Assembly: GCF_014805625.2 (NCBI RefSeq)
Contig: NW_023998432.1
Coordinates: 2,897,429-2,961,428, forward strand
Length of the DNA stretch: 64,000 nucleotides
DNA from: Glossina fuscipes
Taxonomy: Eukaryota > Arthropoda > Insecta > Diptera > Glossinidae
Direction of reading: 5' to 3'
Numbering within the stretch: the first letter of the stretch is position 1; each line of letters opens with the position of its first letter. The notes under the pieces are model-generated. The model was not told where the DNA came from and did no database searches. It was given only the letters and a program-made list of their open reading frames with translations. Position numbers and translations under genes: made by a program. Positions 62,025 to 64,000 of this stretch are shown one piece after another.

Positions 62025-62330
62025 CGCGATCGATTGAGAATCAATCTAAGCTCATCTGTCCGTTCACCGTTTGATATCTGAACATGCGTTTTTGTGTTCA
62101 ACTTACAAGTCGAAATTTTTGAGATACTTTAAATGAACACTTTTTGGCTCAAGGACGAACGCTATTGAAAATGATTTAGATCAGACCATTTTTGCTTCTA
62201 CTCGTCATATAAGTTTTTTGTTGAAAATCTTTTATATAATAACTATGTTAAGATGAATTAAGCTGTATAAACTGGTGAAGTGTGCTTAACAGGTGGCCGT
62301 GCTTGACTACAATATTTTTACTTGTCTCGT
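62025..62330 (+). repeat. Dispersed repeat R1, tandem partial copy
   Basis: It repeats, in the same orientation and about 1.1 kb downstream, the segment of the previous copy beginning AATCTAAGCTCATCTGTCCG. It passes through TTTTGAGATACTTTAAATG and the word ending ACGAACGCTATTGAAAATG (62,151-62,173), which also occurs at 1,780-1,802. Confidence 0.75.
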
Positions 62331-64000
62331 TTCGATTACTTTACAATGAAATGTACGTTAAGCGTCCTCTCCTTAATTGAGAATCTTTGAATCAACATTC
62401 ATCATTAAGTTCGCAGCATAAATGAATCCGTCGAGAATTATGTTTATTTGAACGCCGAGGTTTATAGGATTATAGACATAGCTGAAATCGTCATTTCACC
62501 GAAATCATTGTTTATGCTTAAAAGTCATTCGGATTTTTATATTTAATTAAAAATTCTGATACTTGTTAGCAATACACTCGCTTTCTATTGCAAAAAATGA
62601 GAATCTCTGTCTATTTCTTGTCATAATGTTTACAAATTTTGTTTATGCTCATACGCTTACCTTACGTACCCAATAAGCCTGTTTGCTGGCAAATCTCAAT
62701 TTCCTTTTAAAACTGATTCAATTCAATTCAAGAGATTTGTGTTAAAAAGCGTTACTCTCTGCATAAAAGAGAATTGCATTTATCTAATATAAAGCACACA
62801 TACTTTTTTTTTTCAAATCTGTGCTAAGTCATTGGCATTTCGATGATATCTCTCAATTTTTATATATTATTTGAATTTAATTAAGGAATTTTAAAGACCT
62901 GTTGCCTTTATAAAGTAAATATATAAGTATATAAGTTATAAGTTGTAAGCAAGAATCGCCCGCTTTTCTTTATGAATACTCATAACCTTTGCACATGATG
63001 TTTTTTTTGTCATCTTCAATGAGAAACAAATTCACGCATGCACGTACGTACGTATGTACAAGTTCATATGACACATTGCTTCCCATAACCAATTTCCCTT
63101 TGCATTTTCTTTTTTCGTTTTCTTTTGATTTCATATATTGCATATGTATATATATATGTATATGCATGAGTTTGTATGTGTTTGTGTTTGTATGTGATGT
63201 AGTGTGCGAAGAGGGACCAGTCGCCGCTTATTTTTCAATTTTATTGGAAAAAACTGAGAAAAAGGATGAAAGAGATTTTTTTGTTGTTGTTGGTTGATTT
63301 GCCGAAAAAGAAAAATAATACAATAATAACAAAAAAAAAAATAAAAATAAAAATTACTTCTGAACAACTGCCAAAAAATTCGTCCTTGCTTTGTTGCAGT
63401 TTCTTTTTCATATATCAAGGCTACGGTTGTAGTCGTTTTCGTTAATATAGCAGTTGTTTTCTTTTTATTTATGAATGTGTACTTGTGTCGACTGAGTGTC
63501 GTATGCGGATGTCAATAAAAAAGTATAAACAAGAAAATTGGCGCAATTTTTTATGGTTTGTCTGGATTGCAAATGTGGGTCTATGGTCTAAGTGACGTCA
63601 ATGAGAAGTTGCTCTCATACAGTATATGCATGAAATCGAATAAAGAAAAAAATATGACGACAGCATCCACACCTGACTGATGTGTGCGTTGTTGTTACCC
63701 GTTCGCAAAAAAAGGTAACTCAATGTATTAGGCGTTCAGCTTATTGTGCAATACATTTCACAAACGCATACATATGCGGATTGAAATTGTTAGCTTTTCT
63801 TTCTTCTTTTTTTTTTTTGTTTTTGTTTGATTTTTTCGCAAAACAGACATCATTTTTATTCTTATTTCGTGCATTTGTATTTGCGATGGTCGTCAGTGCA
63901 TTTCGCTTTTCACTGCGGTTACTACTATGATGCAGATTTGAAAAAGGGATGAGCAGACGAGGTTTTAAATATTTTTGGTTACATTCTTATTACAGTAACG
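62331..64000. other. Terminal AT-rich stretch
   Basis: No gene is supported. It contains ACGTACGTACGTATGTA-type words near 63,041-63,058, a (TA)n/ATGT patch at 63,143-63,200 and T-rich runs near 63,800-63,840. The frames at 62,989-63,297, 63,131-63,418 and 63,682-63,930 are low-complexity and overlapping. Confidence 0.5.

Overview
The window looks like nuclear DNA of an insect, most probably a higher fly (Diptera: Brachycera, perhaps a tephritid). It is strongly AT-rich and full of poly-A/poly-T runs, (TA)n, (CA)n, (CT)n and ATGT-type microsatellites. Every recognisable protein-coding sequence belongs to an insect transposable element: mariner, an LTR retrotransposon of the gypsy/Ty3 type, and a jockey-like non-LTR element. 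I found no host gene, rRNA, intact tRNA, CRISPR array or bacterial-type operon. This is either intergenic DNA or the inside of a very large intron. Organism and genomic setting are inferences.

Layout. 1-14 kb is mostly low-complexity, unrecognised DNA with one dispersed-repeat copy (1.75-2.1 kb) and several microsatellites. 14-17 kb contains a 10-base assembly gap and, on the minus strand, a decayed mauritiana-type mariner transposase. 17.7-23.5 kb is a nest of repeats: a dispersed repeat with a long ATAAAT-like tail, then a heavily mutated LTR retrotransposon with both LTRs (18.74-23.0 kb) and recognisable gag, protease, RT, RNase H and integrase, then another ATAAAT-like array interrupted by a SINE-like element. 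28-34.1 kb is a second cluster: an N-terminal mariner relic, several dispersed repeats, a tRNA-like SINE, a half-tRNA with a poly-A tail, and a 395-bp MITE with perfect pogo/Tigger-like ends. 34-48 kb is a gene desert with simple repeats.

48.18-49.43 kb is the best-preserved element: a 1,243-bp mariner with TA target duplications and 32-bp inverted repeats. Its transposase has one in-frame stop and two short in-frame deletions, one of which removes the first catalytic aspartate. A further mariner N-terminal relic lies at 50.9-51.2 kb. An 858-bp fold-back element flanked by TTAA lies at 54.5-55.3 kb. A 5'-truncated jockey-like retrotransposon tail lies at 57.3-58.2 kb on the minus strand, and a tandem pair of dispersed repeats at 60.8-62.3 kb. 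The remainder to 64 kb is AT-rich with trinucleotide and (TA)n repeats.

There is no cooperating gene set. The window is a fossil record of several transposon waves. The most interesting items are the Tigger-like MITE, the TTAA-flanked fold-back element, the catalytically dead mariner with intact ends, and the tRNA-derived retroposons.
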